From: Holophagaceae bacterium
GTDB taxonomy: Bacteria; Acidobacteriota; Holophagae; Holophagales; Holophagaceae
DNA length: 35,457 nucleotides
NCBI GenBank assembly: GCA_025361125.1
Contig: JANYBM010000062.1
Coordinates: 1-35,457, forward strand
Direction of reading: 5' to 3'
Position 1 is the first letter of the stretch. Every line of letters starts with the position of its first letter. The notes below the pieces were generated by a model. It did no database searches, was not told where the DNA came from, and was given only the letters and a program-made list of their open reading frames with translations. Below are positions 6,008 to 13,824 of this stretch, in pieces. A program made the position numbers and the translations under genes.

Positions 6008-7393
6008 TCAATCAGCGGAGCCGCCCGCTCCACCGCCGGTGGAACTTCTGGTCTTCCACAGGAAGCCATGGGGGAATTTGGCCTGTTGGGGATCCTTGAA
6101 ACCGGTATGGCAGATGGCGCACGCGGAGGCCTTCTGCCCTGAACCATGTTCCTTCGCGAACTCCGAGAAGCCCTCACCCTTGTTGCTGTCGTGGCAGGCG
6201 GCGCAGCTGCCCAGGGCGACAGCCTTGCCCTGGTACTGGATAGCTTGATAGTTATCCGTGGGCTGGTTGGTGGGCACCATGGCGTGGGGGCTGCCGTGGC
6301 AGGCGGCGCAGGCCAGGCCACCGTGGCCTTTCCCGTGGCGGTACAGGGTGCTTCCGGTGTCCACCTCGGGCACGCCTGCGTGGCATTTCGCACAACTGGG
6401 TTCCTGGGCCCAGGGTACGCGGCCAGCGGTGATGCTGTTGGAAACCTGGCTCAGGTCGCCATGGCAGGCGGTGCAGTTGCCGGTGGCATTGGTATGGGCA
6501 AGGCTTCGGCTGCATTGGGTCTTGTTCCCAGGATGGCAGTCATAACAACTGGCGCCCTTGCTGGCGTGATAGCCATGGATGGCCTGGGAAAGGTATTTTC
6601 CAGAGCTGCCCGGGCCAGTCTGTCCAAGGGCGGGGCTGCCGTGGCAACCTGCGCACAGCACGGGCTTGGATGTCATGAGTTTGGTGCTATGGCGAAGGTC
6701 GTGTTTCTTGAGTATGTCGTTGAAGGCATCGGCCCCATGGCATTTGGCGCAATTGATCTCGTCGGAAGTCGGCACCGTATTCCGAGTCTGGGCGACCACC
6801 TTCCCAGTGCTGTCCTTGATTGTTATTTCGGCTTGCTGGTAGGGATTCCATTTTCCTGAATCATCCATGGGCACGACAGGGATTCCATCCACCTCGAAGT
6901 GGTCGCCCTTGTTGACCATCTGACCCGAGAGCCCATTGCTGATGAACGGGTCCATCAGGTTCAGGCCCTTGTCCTTGGCGAGCGTTACTCCAAATAGCTT
7001 TTTCGCGTTATCCCAGAATTGGCCGTAGGTTCCTTTGCCATAGCTCTTCGTGTTGTTGATCATCCGATATTGCGCCGTCAAGCCGGTGGTGACGATGTGG
7101 GGCGGGTTGCCGCGTTGGACCACTTGGGCCCAAACAGTGTTGTAAGGCGGCAGGATCACAGCCGTATCGTAGGTGGGATTCAGGCAGTGCATTCCCAGGT
7201 CATTCCAAGCCGTGACCATGTAGTTGCCCACACTGCCACTGCTCACTTTAATGGATGCCTCAGCTACTGGGGGCGGCGAAGCACTGGCTTGCGCTGGGAT
7301 CTGCCCGTTGGAACCACATCCGGAGGTAATGCCCACCAGAAGCAGCACTGCGCCGATGCCTACGAGTTGGAAAGGATTCCGCTGCTGTTGCAC
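6008..7393 (-). CDS. Octahaem c-type cytochrome lipoprotein
   Basis: About 461 residues with eight CXXCH haem sites: CAKCH, CAGCH, CYDCH, CTACH, CAKCH, CAACH, CAACH and CAICH. All lie in the second half (roughly residues 215-440). A signal peptide ends in ITSGC, suggesting lipidation at Cys26. The first half is a haem-free module opening with VTAWNDLGMHC and containing ILPPYNTVWAQVV. I recall the same block from Geobacter-type multihaem cytochromes. The protein most likely carries electrons in the periplasm or at the outer surface during anaerobic respiration. For the start I prefer GTG at 7393, which has a G-rich ribosome site about 5 nt upstream; an in-frame TTG at 7405 has none. It shares a bidirectional terminator with the carrier gene. 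The upstream leader holds a perfect 10-bp hairpin. Confidence 0.92.
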   Translation of the reverse strand: MQQQRNPFQLVGIGAVLLLVGITSGCGSNGQIPAQASASPPPVAEASIKVSSGSVGNYMVTAWNDLGMHCLNPTYDTAVILPPYNTVWAQVVQRGNPPHIVTTGLTAQYRMINNTKSYGKGTYGQFWDNAKKLFGVTLAKDKGLNLMDPFISNGLSGQMVNKGDHFEVDGIPVVPMDDSGKWNPYQQAEITIKDSTGKVVAQTRNTVPTSDEINCAKCHGADAFNDILKKHDLRHSTKLMTSKPVLCAGCHGSPALGQTGPGSSGKYLSQAIHGYHASKGASCYDCHPGNKTQCSRSLAHTNATGNCTACHGDLSQVSNSITAGRVPWAQEPSCAKCHAGVPEVDTGSTLYRHGKGHGGLACAACHGSPHAMVPTNQPTDNYQAIQYQGKAVALGSCAACHDSNKGEGFSEFAKEHGSGQKASACAICHTGFKDPQQAKFPHGFLWKTRSSTGGGAGGSAD

Positions 7394-7692
7394 GTATTCC
7401 CCCAAGAAGTTGTCAAGGAGCCCAATGGGATCCTTTGGTTCTGGCCGAGGGCCAAGCCACGATCAAAATCGTGGCTTCACTACTCAGAGACAACATGCGT
7501 CTGATCCTTCGCGCCACCACTCAGAATGGTTGAACCGGCGGGTCACCTTGGCGACGAGGTGGAAGCCATGGCTGAACAGTATTTATGAATGGTTATATAC
7601 GAATAATAATAGTTTACGATTCATGACTATTTGAGACCATGCAAATCGGATATGGAAATGATCTCCATCATTACCATCGTGTTGCCTGCCAG
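7394..7692. other. Leader and promoter region of the cytochrome gene
   Basis: No gene is visible. The part nearest the cytochrome start is GC-rich and contains hairpins. The part at 7580-7625 is strongly AT-rich and is the likely minus-strand promoter area, but I cannot fix a -35/-10 pair. The region also holds the 3' flank of the beta-barrel gene that ends at 7693. Confidence 0.5.
7454..7477. repeat. Perfect 10-bp hairpin in cytochrome leader
   Basis: AAGCCACGAT (7454-7463) and ATCGTGGCTT (7468-7477) pair perfectly around a CAAA loop. The hairpin lies about 60 nt upstream of the cytochrome start. No T-tract follows on the minus strand, so it is either a dispersed palindrome or a leader structure. 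Confidence 0.7.
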
Positions 7693-8286
7693 CTACTTAG
7701 TGCCGAAAACCTTTGGAATGCGGAGGGAACCGGTAAGGGTGACGTACATAGAGCTGGAGTGCAGGAAACCATTGGCGCCGGTGCTTTCCAGGTTGATGGA
7801 ATTCACCGCACATTCAAAGGCGAACCTTCGGCTGAAGGCGTACCCCAGTGCCAGCCGTGCGCCGGGTCGTCCACTTTGGCTGCGCTCTTCGTACACCCCT
7901 GGCGCCGGGTAATTGGGCGGTACGACTTGGATGCGGCCCTTGACGTTGTTCAGGCTCAGGCCCGCGCTTCCATAGAACGATTCCACACCCTTGCGGGAGA
8001 AGGTTTGAACCCAATCAACCCCGTACTGCAGGTCGCTGAAGGGCTCATCCACGGCATGCCGGATGGCCACCCGGAAGCCACCTGGACCGGCTGGAAACAA
8101 CAAGGCTCCTTCGAGCGCCAAAGGGAACTTGGTCACCAGGCCCGTGGCGCCGGTGGTGTCGCGTTGGTTCTTCCAATTGTGATCAAGGCTGGCGGTCAAG
8201 CCCACGTCCAGATGGAGCGCGACCCCCTGGGCCTGAAGGGGAAGAACCAGCGCCAGGAAAATAAAAATGCGACCAGGGCGATTCAT
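7693..8286 (-). CDS. Outer-membrane beta-barrel-like protein
   Basis: 197 residues with a cleavable signal peptide (MNRPGRIFIFLALVLPLQAQG). Alternating hydrophobic strands follow, such as ALHLDVGLTASLD, FRVAIRHAVDE, ARLALGYAFSRRFAFECAV and MYVTLTGSLRI, consistent with a small eight-strand barrel. The end is ...RIPKVFGTK rather than the classical terminal Phe. Its start codon overlaps the stop of the upstream YciI-like gene by 4 bp (8283-8286), so the two are translationally coupled. No specific function is recognisable. The barrel call comes from pattern and length only. Confidence 0.72.
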   Translation of the reverse strand: MNRPGRIFIFLALVLPLQAQGVALHLDVGLTASLDHNWKNQRDTTGATGLVTKFPLALEGALLFPAGPGGFRVAIRHAVDEPFSDLQYGVDWVQTFSRKGVESFYGSAGLSLNNVKGRIQVVPPNYPAPGVYEERSQSGRPGARLALGYAFSRRFAFECAVNSINLESTGANGFLHSSSMYVTLTGSLRIPKVFGTK

Positions 8287-8576
8287 AGTTTCTCCAATCC
8301 TTCAAGGCCGATGGTGGGTGACCAAGGCAGAAGCTCGTATTGGGCCATGCCGGTCTTGGTGTAGGGATCTTCATCTCTGATGCGATCCAGCGACGCCTGG
8401 ACAGCACCATCCGGAACCCTCAAGAGCAACGCGCCGCCAGACTTAGGATCAAGTGGCCCCGAGGCCAGCAGCAAGCCCCGCTCCTGCAAGGTTCGAAGGT
8501 AGGCCCGGTGGGGAGCTACCACGGTGAGCACTTCTTCAAGGGGCTTTCGGTAACGGAGGATGGCGAGGGCGTACAT
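8283..8576 (-). CDS. YciI family protein
   Basis: 97 residues of the YciI-like ferredoxin fold. APHRAYLRTLQERGLLLASGPLDP matches the family core, with the conserved His23 and Asp43 thought to form the active site. The family is loosely linked to muconolactone-isomerase-like chemistry and stress, but most members have no known reaction. The start is ATG 8576, with GGAG 5 nt upstream. It is the first gene of a two-gene minus-strand operon with the beta-barrel gene, and is divergent from the histidine kinase across a 156-bp region containing a dyad. Confidence 0.85.
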   Translation of the reverse strand: MYALAILRYRKPLEEVLTVVAPHRAYLRTLQERGLLLASGPLDPKSGGALLLRVPDGAVQASLDRIRDEDPYTKTGMAQYELLPWSPTIGLEGLEKL

Positions 8577-8680
8577 GGGGGCTCCACGAAGGTCTCACGC
8601 CCAGCTAAACATGAATCTGTCCATACCTGAAGGGCCTCGATGGCGAGGTTTCGAGGTGGCGCGGAAATATGTCAGTTTTC

Positions 8681-8705
8681 AGGAGAACGAGATTAATCTT
8701 CTCCT
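8681..8705. promoter_or_regulatory. Candidate operator dyad between yciI-like gene and sensor kinase
   Basis: AGGAGAA (8681-8687) and TTCTCCT (8699-8705) are perfect inverted arms separated by 11 nt. Nested inside is the 10-bp palindrome AGATTAATCT (8690-8699). The dyad sits in the 156-bp divergent intergenic region, 28 bp before the kinase start. It is an attractive binding site for a dimeric regulator, though this is inferred from symmetry and position only. Confidence 0.45.
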
Positions 8706-8732
8706 ACTTCGTTTCTTCCTCATGATTCAAAT

Positions 8733-11700
8733 ATGCATGAATGCCTAGACCGCATCGCTTTGCTGCTCCGCCGCCTGATCTGCCTGGTGGCAGTCCTGGG
8801 GATGGGCTGGACGCTTCACGCGCAGCCCTTTGCCTTCAGGCATTTCGATGGTCGCGACGGCCTGCCCCAAAGCCAGGTCAGGGCGTTGCTGGAGGATCGC
8901 CGGGGCTTTCTGTGGGTGGGGACCCAGGGCGGCGTAGCGCGGCTGGGCGCTGCTGGCTTCAAGCCCTTCGGGTTGGCGCAAGGTCTAGGGGTTGGTCAGG
9001 TGACGGCGCTGCTGGAGGATCGGGAAGGGGCCATCTGGGTCGCTCAGGTTGACGCCAGCCTGGCCAGGATCCGAGGCAGTCAGGTGCAAACCTTTGGCCC
9101 AGACGATGGCCTTCCGGCGATGAATTCCTATTGCCTGGCCGAAGATGCTTCAGGCGGCATCTTAGTGGGAACCCGGGCCGGCCTGCGGCGCTGGGATGGA
9201 AACAAATTCCAGCCCGTGGACCTGGGTGCCTGGCCGAATGAGCCCATTTATGGCATCGCGAAGGCCAAAGGTGGAATTTGGTTGAGCACTAGGAAGGGCC
9301 GGGTGGGTTTCTGGGACGGCCGCCATCTCAAGGAAGAACTTCTTCCCAAAGCCGTCGCCACACGGGAAGTCTGGAAAATGGCGATGGATCCGGAAGGAAG
9401 GCCCTGCGCCCTGACGCGCCCTGGTCTTTTCAGGAAGGAAGGCGATGCCTGGGTACTGATTCCCCTGGTGGGCTATAACGGCCTTCCCAAGCTCCAGGAT
9501 TTCAACTTCGACCACGATGGTGCGCTCCTGGTCGGCCTTGGGGATGATGGCCTATGGACCCAGTCCCCCAACGGATCCACCCGGTGGTGGACGGCGAAGG
9601 ATGGCCTGCCGGAGGAACACATCAACCTGGCTTACCGCGATCGCCAGGGCATTTTCTGGGTGGGCTCCGACGGTGCTGGGCTATATGCCCTGGCCGTGCC
9701 GGGGCTGCATTCGATCACCTCTCAGGAGCGCTTTGAGCTGGGAGCTGTGCTGGCAATCGAACCGGTTCCCGGTGTGGGCACGTTTCTGGGCACCAGCCGC
9801 GGGCTTTTCCTCTGGCAGGAAGGCAAGGGCCTGACAGCCCGCTGGACCACCAAAGAAGGACTTCCCTCCAATGAAATCTGGAGTCTCTATCCCGATGGCA
9901 CAGGCGGGCTCTGGTTGGGCAGCGCCAAGGGCATGGGAAGGTGGAGCCACGGGCGCGTGCAACCGGGGAAGATCCTAGGTGACGCGCGGGTGTTCCAGGT
10001 CCTCGGCTGGAATGGCGTGAACATGGTCGGCACCGACCGCGGGCTGGTGGAGATGGACCTCTCCGGCCAGGTGAAAAAGACCTATGAGATGCCGAAGGAA
10101 ACTGGGGTCAACGATGCTTATGTCCTCACCAAGGATGCGGAGGGTGTCCTGGTGGGGTGTTCCAAAGGCCTCTACCGGTTTGAGGGCCAGCGCATGGTGC
10201 GGGCCTTTCCGGGAACACCCTTCGACAATGTCAGTGTTCTCGCCCTCCACCGTGATGCCAAAGGGCTGCTTTGGGTGGGCACCGTGCAGGGGCTCTATAG
10301 GTACGAGGAAGGGCACTGGATGCGCTTCGGCATCGAACAAGGCCTGCCGGACGCCAACATCTACTTTGTCGGAGATGGCGGCCAAGGCCGCATCGCGGTG
10401 GGGCATGGCAAAGGCGTCACCCTGCTGGAAAGCGATGGCCGGATGATTCATTTGAACCAGGCGATCGGTTTGCTCTCCGATGAGACTAATCAGGGAGCTG
10501 TGCGCCTGGATGACCTAGGCCGACTCTGGCTGGGCATGATCAACGGGGTTTGCATCTTGGACACCAAAGAACCCCTTCGGCTGCCGGGGATGCCATCGCC
10601 GCATGTGCTCGAAATGTCCTGGCCGGGAGGACGCGTCCCTCTGCCCACTCAAATAGATTTGCCGCCGCGCCGGGAATACATTGAATTCAATTTTGAAATG
10701 GGAATGCCCATTTTCAGCAAGCCCCCCATCTATGAAGTCCACCTGGAAGGCCTATCGGGGGATTGGCAGCGAATCAACGAGGGCAATACCGTGCGTTATG
10801 AGCGGCTTCCGGCGGGCTCCTACCGCTTTCGAATCAGGGCTAGCCAGGATGGCGCGCATTGGCTCGAGGGGCCATCCGTTGCCTTGCTGGTCCGCCCCAC
10901 TTGGTTTGAACATCCCCTAGGACGCGCGGCACTGGTCATCTTGGGTTTGGCGATGGTGGGTGGCTTCCTCCAGTGGTGGACCTACCGCTTGCGCAAGGTG
11001 GCGAAAATCCTTGAATTCCAAGTGGGCGAACGCACCCGCTCTTTGAATTGGCGCAATCAGGAACTTGAAGTAGCCCATGAACAGGTGAAACAGATCCTTG
11101 AGTCGAAAGTCGTGTTCACCCGCATGGTGGTACACGACCTGCGCTCGCCCATCACCACCATCAATCTGCTCGCTGACCAGATGGGGACCGAGGCCCAGGA
11201 TCGCGGCGAGACACCGCCGCCCCAATTGGAGATCATCGCCAAGGAGGCAGACCGCCTGGATGGGCTGCTCAAACGGCTTTTGGACCAGTCCCGTAGCGAA
11301 GCCGTGGACCAGACGCTGCACATGGTCCGGACGGACCTCCGTGAACTTCTGGAGGGAATGGAAGACGTGTTGCGCTTGAAGGCTGAATGGGCGGGACTCC
11401 ATTTTTCCTGGGAGGTACAGCCCCTGGGTGGCCAGGTGCTGGCGGACGCCCTCGCCGTTCAACAGGTGCTGCTCAATTTGTTCGGCAATGCCCTCAAGGT
11501 CACCCCAGCGGGAGGCAGCGTTGGCGTGCGCTCCAGCGCGAAAGGGGAGCGCTGGCTCCTGGAGGTTTGGGATACGGGTCGTGGCTTTGACGCGGGGGAA
11601 TTGGAGCGGCTCTTCCAGCCCTTCACGCAAGTGGAGATCAGCGATATCGGTAAGGGTTGGGGCTTGGGTCTGAGTATTGTGAAGAGCCTGGTGGATGCCC

Positions 11701-11798
11701 ACGGGGCTACCCTCACCGTGGAGAGCAAACCCGGCCATGGCGCCACTTTCCGGATTGCCTTCGTACTGCTGGCAACGCCCGAAACTACGCTCGTGTGA
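8733..11798 (+). CDS. Sensor histidine kinase with periplasmic beta-propeller and Y_Y_Y domain
   Basis: 1021 residues. After a signal-anchor (about 10-30, LLLRRLICLVAVLGMGWTLHA) come a dozen or so Reg_prop-type propeller repeats, recognisable by motifs such as GLPQSQVRALLED, FLWVGTQGG, LWLGSAKG and LLWVGTVQGLYRYE (about 35-625). A Y_Y_Y domain follows (about 650-725), then a transmembrane helix (about 730-748), a short coiled coil, and a HisKA domain with His801 in VVHDLRSP. HATPase_c motifs are intact: NLFGNALK, WDTGRGFD, LFQPF and GWGLGLSI. There is no receiver or DNA-binding domain, unlike Bacteroides hybrid systems, and no response regulator gene lies nearby, so it is an orphan kinase. 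The ATG at 8733 lacks a clear ribosome site. Its last 14 bp overlap the convergent carbamate kinase gene. The ligand is unknown. Confidence 0.93.
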   Translation: MHECLDRIALLLRRLICLVAVLGMGWTLHAQPFAFRHFDGRDGLPQSQVRALLEDRRGFLWVGTQGGVARLGAAGFKPFGLAQGLGVGQVTALLEDREGAIWVAQVDASLARIRGSQVQTFGPDDGLPAMNSYCLAEDASGGILVGTRAGLRRWDGNKFQPVDLGAWPNEPIYGIAKAKGGIWLSTRKGRVGFWDGRHLKEELLPKAVATREVWKMAMDPEGRPCALTRPGLFRKEGDAWVLIPLVGYNGLPKLQDFNFDHDGALLVGLGDDGLWTQSPNGSTRWWTAKDGLPEEHINLAYRDRQGIFWVGSDGAGLYALAVPGLHSITSQERFELGAVLAIEPVPGVGTFLGTSRGLFLWQEGKGLTARWTTKEGLPSNEIWSLYPDGTGGLWLGSAKGMGRWSHGRVQPGKILGDARVFQVLGWNGVNMVGTDRGLVEMDLSGQVKKTYEMPKETGVNDAYVLTKDAEGVLVGCSKGLYRFEGQRMVRAFPGTPFDNVSVLALHRDAKGLLWVGTVQGLYRYEEGHWMRFGIEQGLPDANIYFVGDGGQGRIAVGHGKGVTLLESDGRMIHLNQAIGLLSDETNQGAVRLDDLGRLWLGMINGVCILDTKEPLRLPGMPSPHVLEMSWPGGRVPLPTQIDLPPRREYIEFNFEMGMPIFSKPPIYEVHLEGLSGDWQRINEGNTVRYERLPAGSYRFRIRASQDGAHWLEGPSVALLVRPTWFEHPLGRAALVILGLAMVGGFLQWWTYRLRKVAKILEFQVGERTRSLNWRNQELEVAHEQVKQILESKVVFTRMVVHDLRSPITTINLLADQMGTEAQDRGETPPPQLEIIAKEADRLDGLLKRLLDQSRSEAVDQTLHMVRTDLRELLEGMEDVLRLKAEWAGLHFSWEVQPLGGQVLADALAVQQVLLNLFGNALKVTPAGGSVGVRSSAKGERWLLEVWDTGRGFDAGELERLFQPFTQVEISDIGKGWGLGLSIVKSLVDAHGATLTVESKPGHGATFRIAFVLLATPETTLV

Positions 11799-12732
11799 TG
11801 CGGGTACCCACCGTGGCGGGATCCTCGAGCTTCAGAGCTTCGGCGGTGGTGATCAGGACTTCATGACCGCCAGCCTCGATAAAGGTCAGGGCGCTTTCGA
11901 TTTTTGGCCCCATGGAGCCCGCCGGGAATTGGCCGTCGGCGATATGCTCCCTGGCTTCGGACGCGGTCATGCGATCCATCCATCTTTGGGTGGGCTTGCC
12001 GAAATCCAGCGCCACTTTGGGAACGCCCGTCAGGATGATGAAGCGTTCGGCGCCGAGCTTGGCCGCCAGCAAAGCACTCAGTCGGTCCTTGTCAATGACC
12101 GCTTCCACGCCCACCAGCAAACCTGATGCATCGCGTATCACGGGGATACCGCCACCGCCGCCCGCAATGACGCAATGCCCGCTCTCCAACAGGGTCTTGA
12201 TGGCGCTCAGTTGCACGATCTCAATGGGCTTGGGTGAAGGCACCACCTTGCGCCAGCCGCGGCCGCTGTCCTCTTTCATCTTCCATTTCTTCTGCCGCAT
12301 GAGCTCCAGCGCGCGGAATTCTGGGTAGAACGGTCCGATGGGTTTGGTGGGATTCTCGAACCCGGCATCAAACTTGTCCACCACCACTTCGGTGAGAATC
12401 GTCACCACGGGCGCGTCCAGCTTTTCGTAATGCAGGCGGTTCATGAGCATGCGTTCCAGCATGTAACCCATGGACCCCTGGGTCATGCCCACGGCTATAT
12501 CGAGGTTGTAGGGCGGGATCTGATTGGATGCCGATTCCTGCTGGATAAGCAAATTGCCCACTTGGGGACCATTGCCGTGGACCACGCAAAGCGAATAGCC
12601 CTGGGCCACCACGCGGGCCAGCATCTCCGCGCAATCCCGGGCGTTCTCCAATTGCTCCTCTTGCAACCCCCGCTCGTCCTCCTTCAGCAAGGCGTTTCCG
12701 CCGATGGCGAGCAGAGCGATTTTCCGGGACAT
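11785..12732 (-). CDS. arcC: Carbamate kinase
   Basis: Catalyses reversible phosphoryl transfer between carbamoyl phosphate and ADP, giving ATP, CO2 and ammonia. The 315 residues are the normal length. Family signatures include ALLAIGGNALL at the start, VVHGNGPQVGNLL, the GMTQGSMGYML block, VIAGGGGGIPV, IDKDRLSALLA and FPAGSMGPKIESALTFIEAGG. No arginine deiminase or ornithine transcarbamylase gene is adjacent, so the carbamoyl phosphate could come from arginine, citrulline or purine fermentation. Upstream on the same strand, 70 bp away, are two small membrane-protein genes that may share a transcript. The 3' end overlaps the convergent histidine kinase gene by 14 bp. The ATG at 12732 matches the family start; its ribosome site is weak. 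Confidence 0.96.
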   Translation of the reverse strand: MSRKIALLAIGGNALLKEDERGLQEEQLENARDCAEMLARVVAQGYSLCVVHGNGPQVGNLLIQQESASNQIPPYNLDIAVGMTQGSMGYMLERMLMNRLHYEKLDAPVVTILTEVVVDKFDAGFENPTKPIGPFYPEFRALELMRQKKWKMKEDSGRGWRKVVPSPKPIEIVQLSAIKTLLESGHCVIAGGGGGIPVIRDASGLLVGVEAVIDKDRLSALLAAKLGAERFIILTGVPKVALDFGKPTQRWMDRMTASEAREHIADGQFPAGSMGPKIESALTFIEAGGHEVLITTAEALKLEDPATVGTRITRA

Positions 12733-12802
12733 GATTCGCTTTCAGCAAAAACAAAAAGTTTATCGTATAGCTGACTCCTTTCCCAGGTTTCTTCAGGTTG
12801 AT

Positions 12803-13075
12803 TCAGCCCCGCAGATCGCTTGCGGCATCTTTGACACCGCGTTTGAGATCTGTGGCGGCATGGGCGGTACGGTCTTTTACAGACTCCCAGGCTGCTTCCG
12901 CATCTTCCGCAATTTCTCCAGCCTTGCGGCGGGCCCGGCGGCCGAGTGCTTTCAGATCGCCCCTGACTTCCGCCCCGGTCTTGGGTGTGGTGAGTCCCAC
13001 CACCAAGGCCCCCAGTGCTGCACCCGCGAGGAAGGTGAGCAGCAAAGTGCTCCCGGAATTGTTTTCCTGGCTCAT
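12803..13075 (-). CDS. YtxH-like small membrane protein
   Basis: 90 residues. One N-terminal transmembrane helix (about 10-28, LLLTFLAGAALGALVVGL) is followed by TPKTGAEVRGDL, the usual YtxH boundary motif. A highly charged amphipathic helical tail rich in Ala, Lys, Arg and Glu follows, of the late-embryogenesis/apolipoprotein type. Members are general-stress-associated membrane proteins of unclear mechanism. The gene starts 3 bp after the stop of the DUF948-like gene, so the two are co-translated. Confidence 0.85.
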   Translation of the reverse strand: MSQENNSGSTLLLTFLAGAALGALVVGLTTPKTGAEVRGDLKALGRRARRKAGEIAEDAEAAWESVKDRTAHAATDLKRGVKDAASDLRG

Positions 13076-13078
13076 GGC

Positions 13079-13474
13079 CTACTCCTTTTCTTCTCCGTGA
13101 GGTTGTCGTGGGCTCCTGAAGACCGCCAGCACGGGACCTAGCAGGCCCAGGAGGCTCCCGAGATTTCGGGAAACGGATTGCATACCGCATTGGAACTGCG
13201 TCTGAAAATCATTCACCATTCGGCCCACCTTGCCCGCAGTCTGGGCCAGGCCGGCGAACTCATCCAGGGAAACCTGGAGCGAGTCCGCCAACTGATCCAT
13301 CCGCAGACGCGAGGCGTGGGCGTCATCAGAAATCCTGGAGAGATCCTTTTGGGCTCCCTGCAAGAACAGATCTAAGCTGCGAGCGGCGCGACCCAGGTAG
13401 AAAGCCACCGAAAGGCATCCTGCCGCAAGAGCCAGCAAAACCATGATGAGGGTGACCTGGAGCGCGCTGGACAT
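13079..13474 (-). CDS. DUF948-like single-pass membrane protein
   Basis: 131 residues. An N-terminal membrane helix (SALQVTLIMVLLALAAGCLS) is followed by a long helical, probably coiled-coil segment (LDLFLQGAQKDLSRISDD...LADSLQVSLDEFAGL). This is the layout of DUF948/YoxC-type proteins, which often sit beside YtxH genes as here. I chose ATG 13474 because AGGAGG lies 5 nt upstream. The open frame extends to 13642, but the extra 56 residues have neither family similarity nor a ribosome site. Function unknown; probably a cell-envelope stress protein. Confidence 0.8.
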   Translation of the reverse strand: MSSALQVTLIMVLLALAAGCLSVAFYLGRAARSLDLFLQGAQKDLSRISDDAHASRLRMDQLADSLQVSLDEFAGLAQTAGKVGRMVNDFQTQFQCGMQSVSRNLGSLLGLLGPVLAVFRSPRQPHGEEKE

Positions 13475-13824
13475 GCATCCTCCTGCATTCCGGAAGGGAG
13501 TTGCAAGCACAACCTCCCGCCTTCTCAAGCTAGGTCTTTGTTGGATCCATGGCTGGTCTTTGAGTTGGATTGTGATCAATGGCAAAGAAAAGAATTCGTG
13601 GCCATCCGAGTTGAATTGAAGGGTCCAAACTTTGAATCTCATGCCGAAAACTTGTGCCCTTTCGCATCATTGTTCTCACCTCTCTTTCTTATTGGCCTTG
13701 TGGAATGTACCTTCACTTGACCAGGAGGTCGCGCTCGACCAGAGGGGCGAGCAAGCGGTTTCTTGGAACCAACCAGCCCAGGGAATCATCATTCCCGGGG
13801 AGGGTTTCCCTGGGGAGGAGCGCC
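13475..13824. other. Divergent intergenic region upstream of glgC
   Basis: A 350-bp region between the DUF948-like gene and glgC. It is AT-richer than the flanking genes and contains no supported gene; open frames on both strands are extensions of the neighbours. It holds a short hairpin (GGTCG/CGACC, 13727-13740) and the paired alternative hairpins just before glgC, listed separately. Promoters for both divergent genes should lie here, but no strong -35/-10 pair is apparent. Confidence 0.6.
13777..13820 (+). promoter_or_regulatory. glgC leader with two mutually exclusive hairpins next to the ribosome site
   Basis: CCCAGGGAA (13777-13785) can pair perfectly with TTCCCTGGG (13806-13814), which abuts and partly overlaps the ribosome site GGGGAGGAG (13812-13820). 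Alternatively, 13777-13786 can fold with 13791-13800 (9 of 10 pairs, 4-nt loop), leaving the ribosome site free. Such a switchable arrangement suggests translational control of glgC, though a match by chance in GC-rich sequence is possible. Confidence 0.4.

Noticed and set aside
6146-6859. Plus-strand 237-codon frame opposite the cytochrome
   Set aside because: It is antisense to the haem-binding region, and its Gly/Ala-rich residues are the complement of CXXCH codons. No ribosome site or family match.
7500-7580. GEMM (cyclic-dinucleotide) riboswitch upstream of the cytochrome gene
   Set aside because: A segment vaguely resembles the GEMM core, but the conserved GGCAAACC and GGACGCAAAGCC motifs are absent.
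13654-13824. Upstream start for glgC
   Set aside because: The 57 extra residues are unlike any adenylyltransferase N-terminus, and the strong ribosome site lies at 13814-13820.
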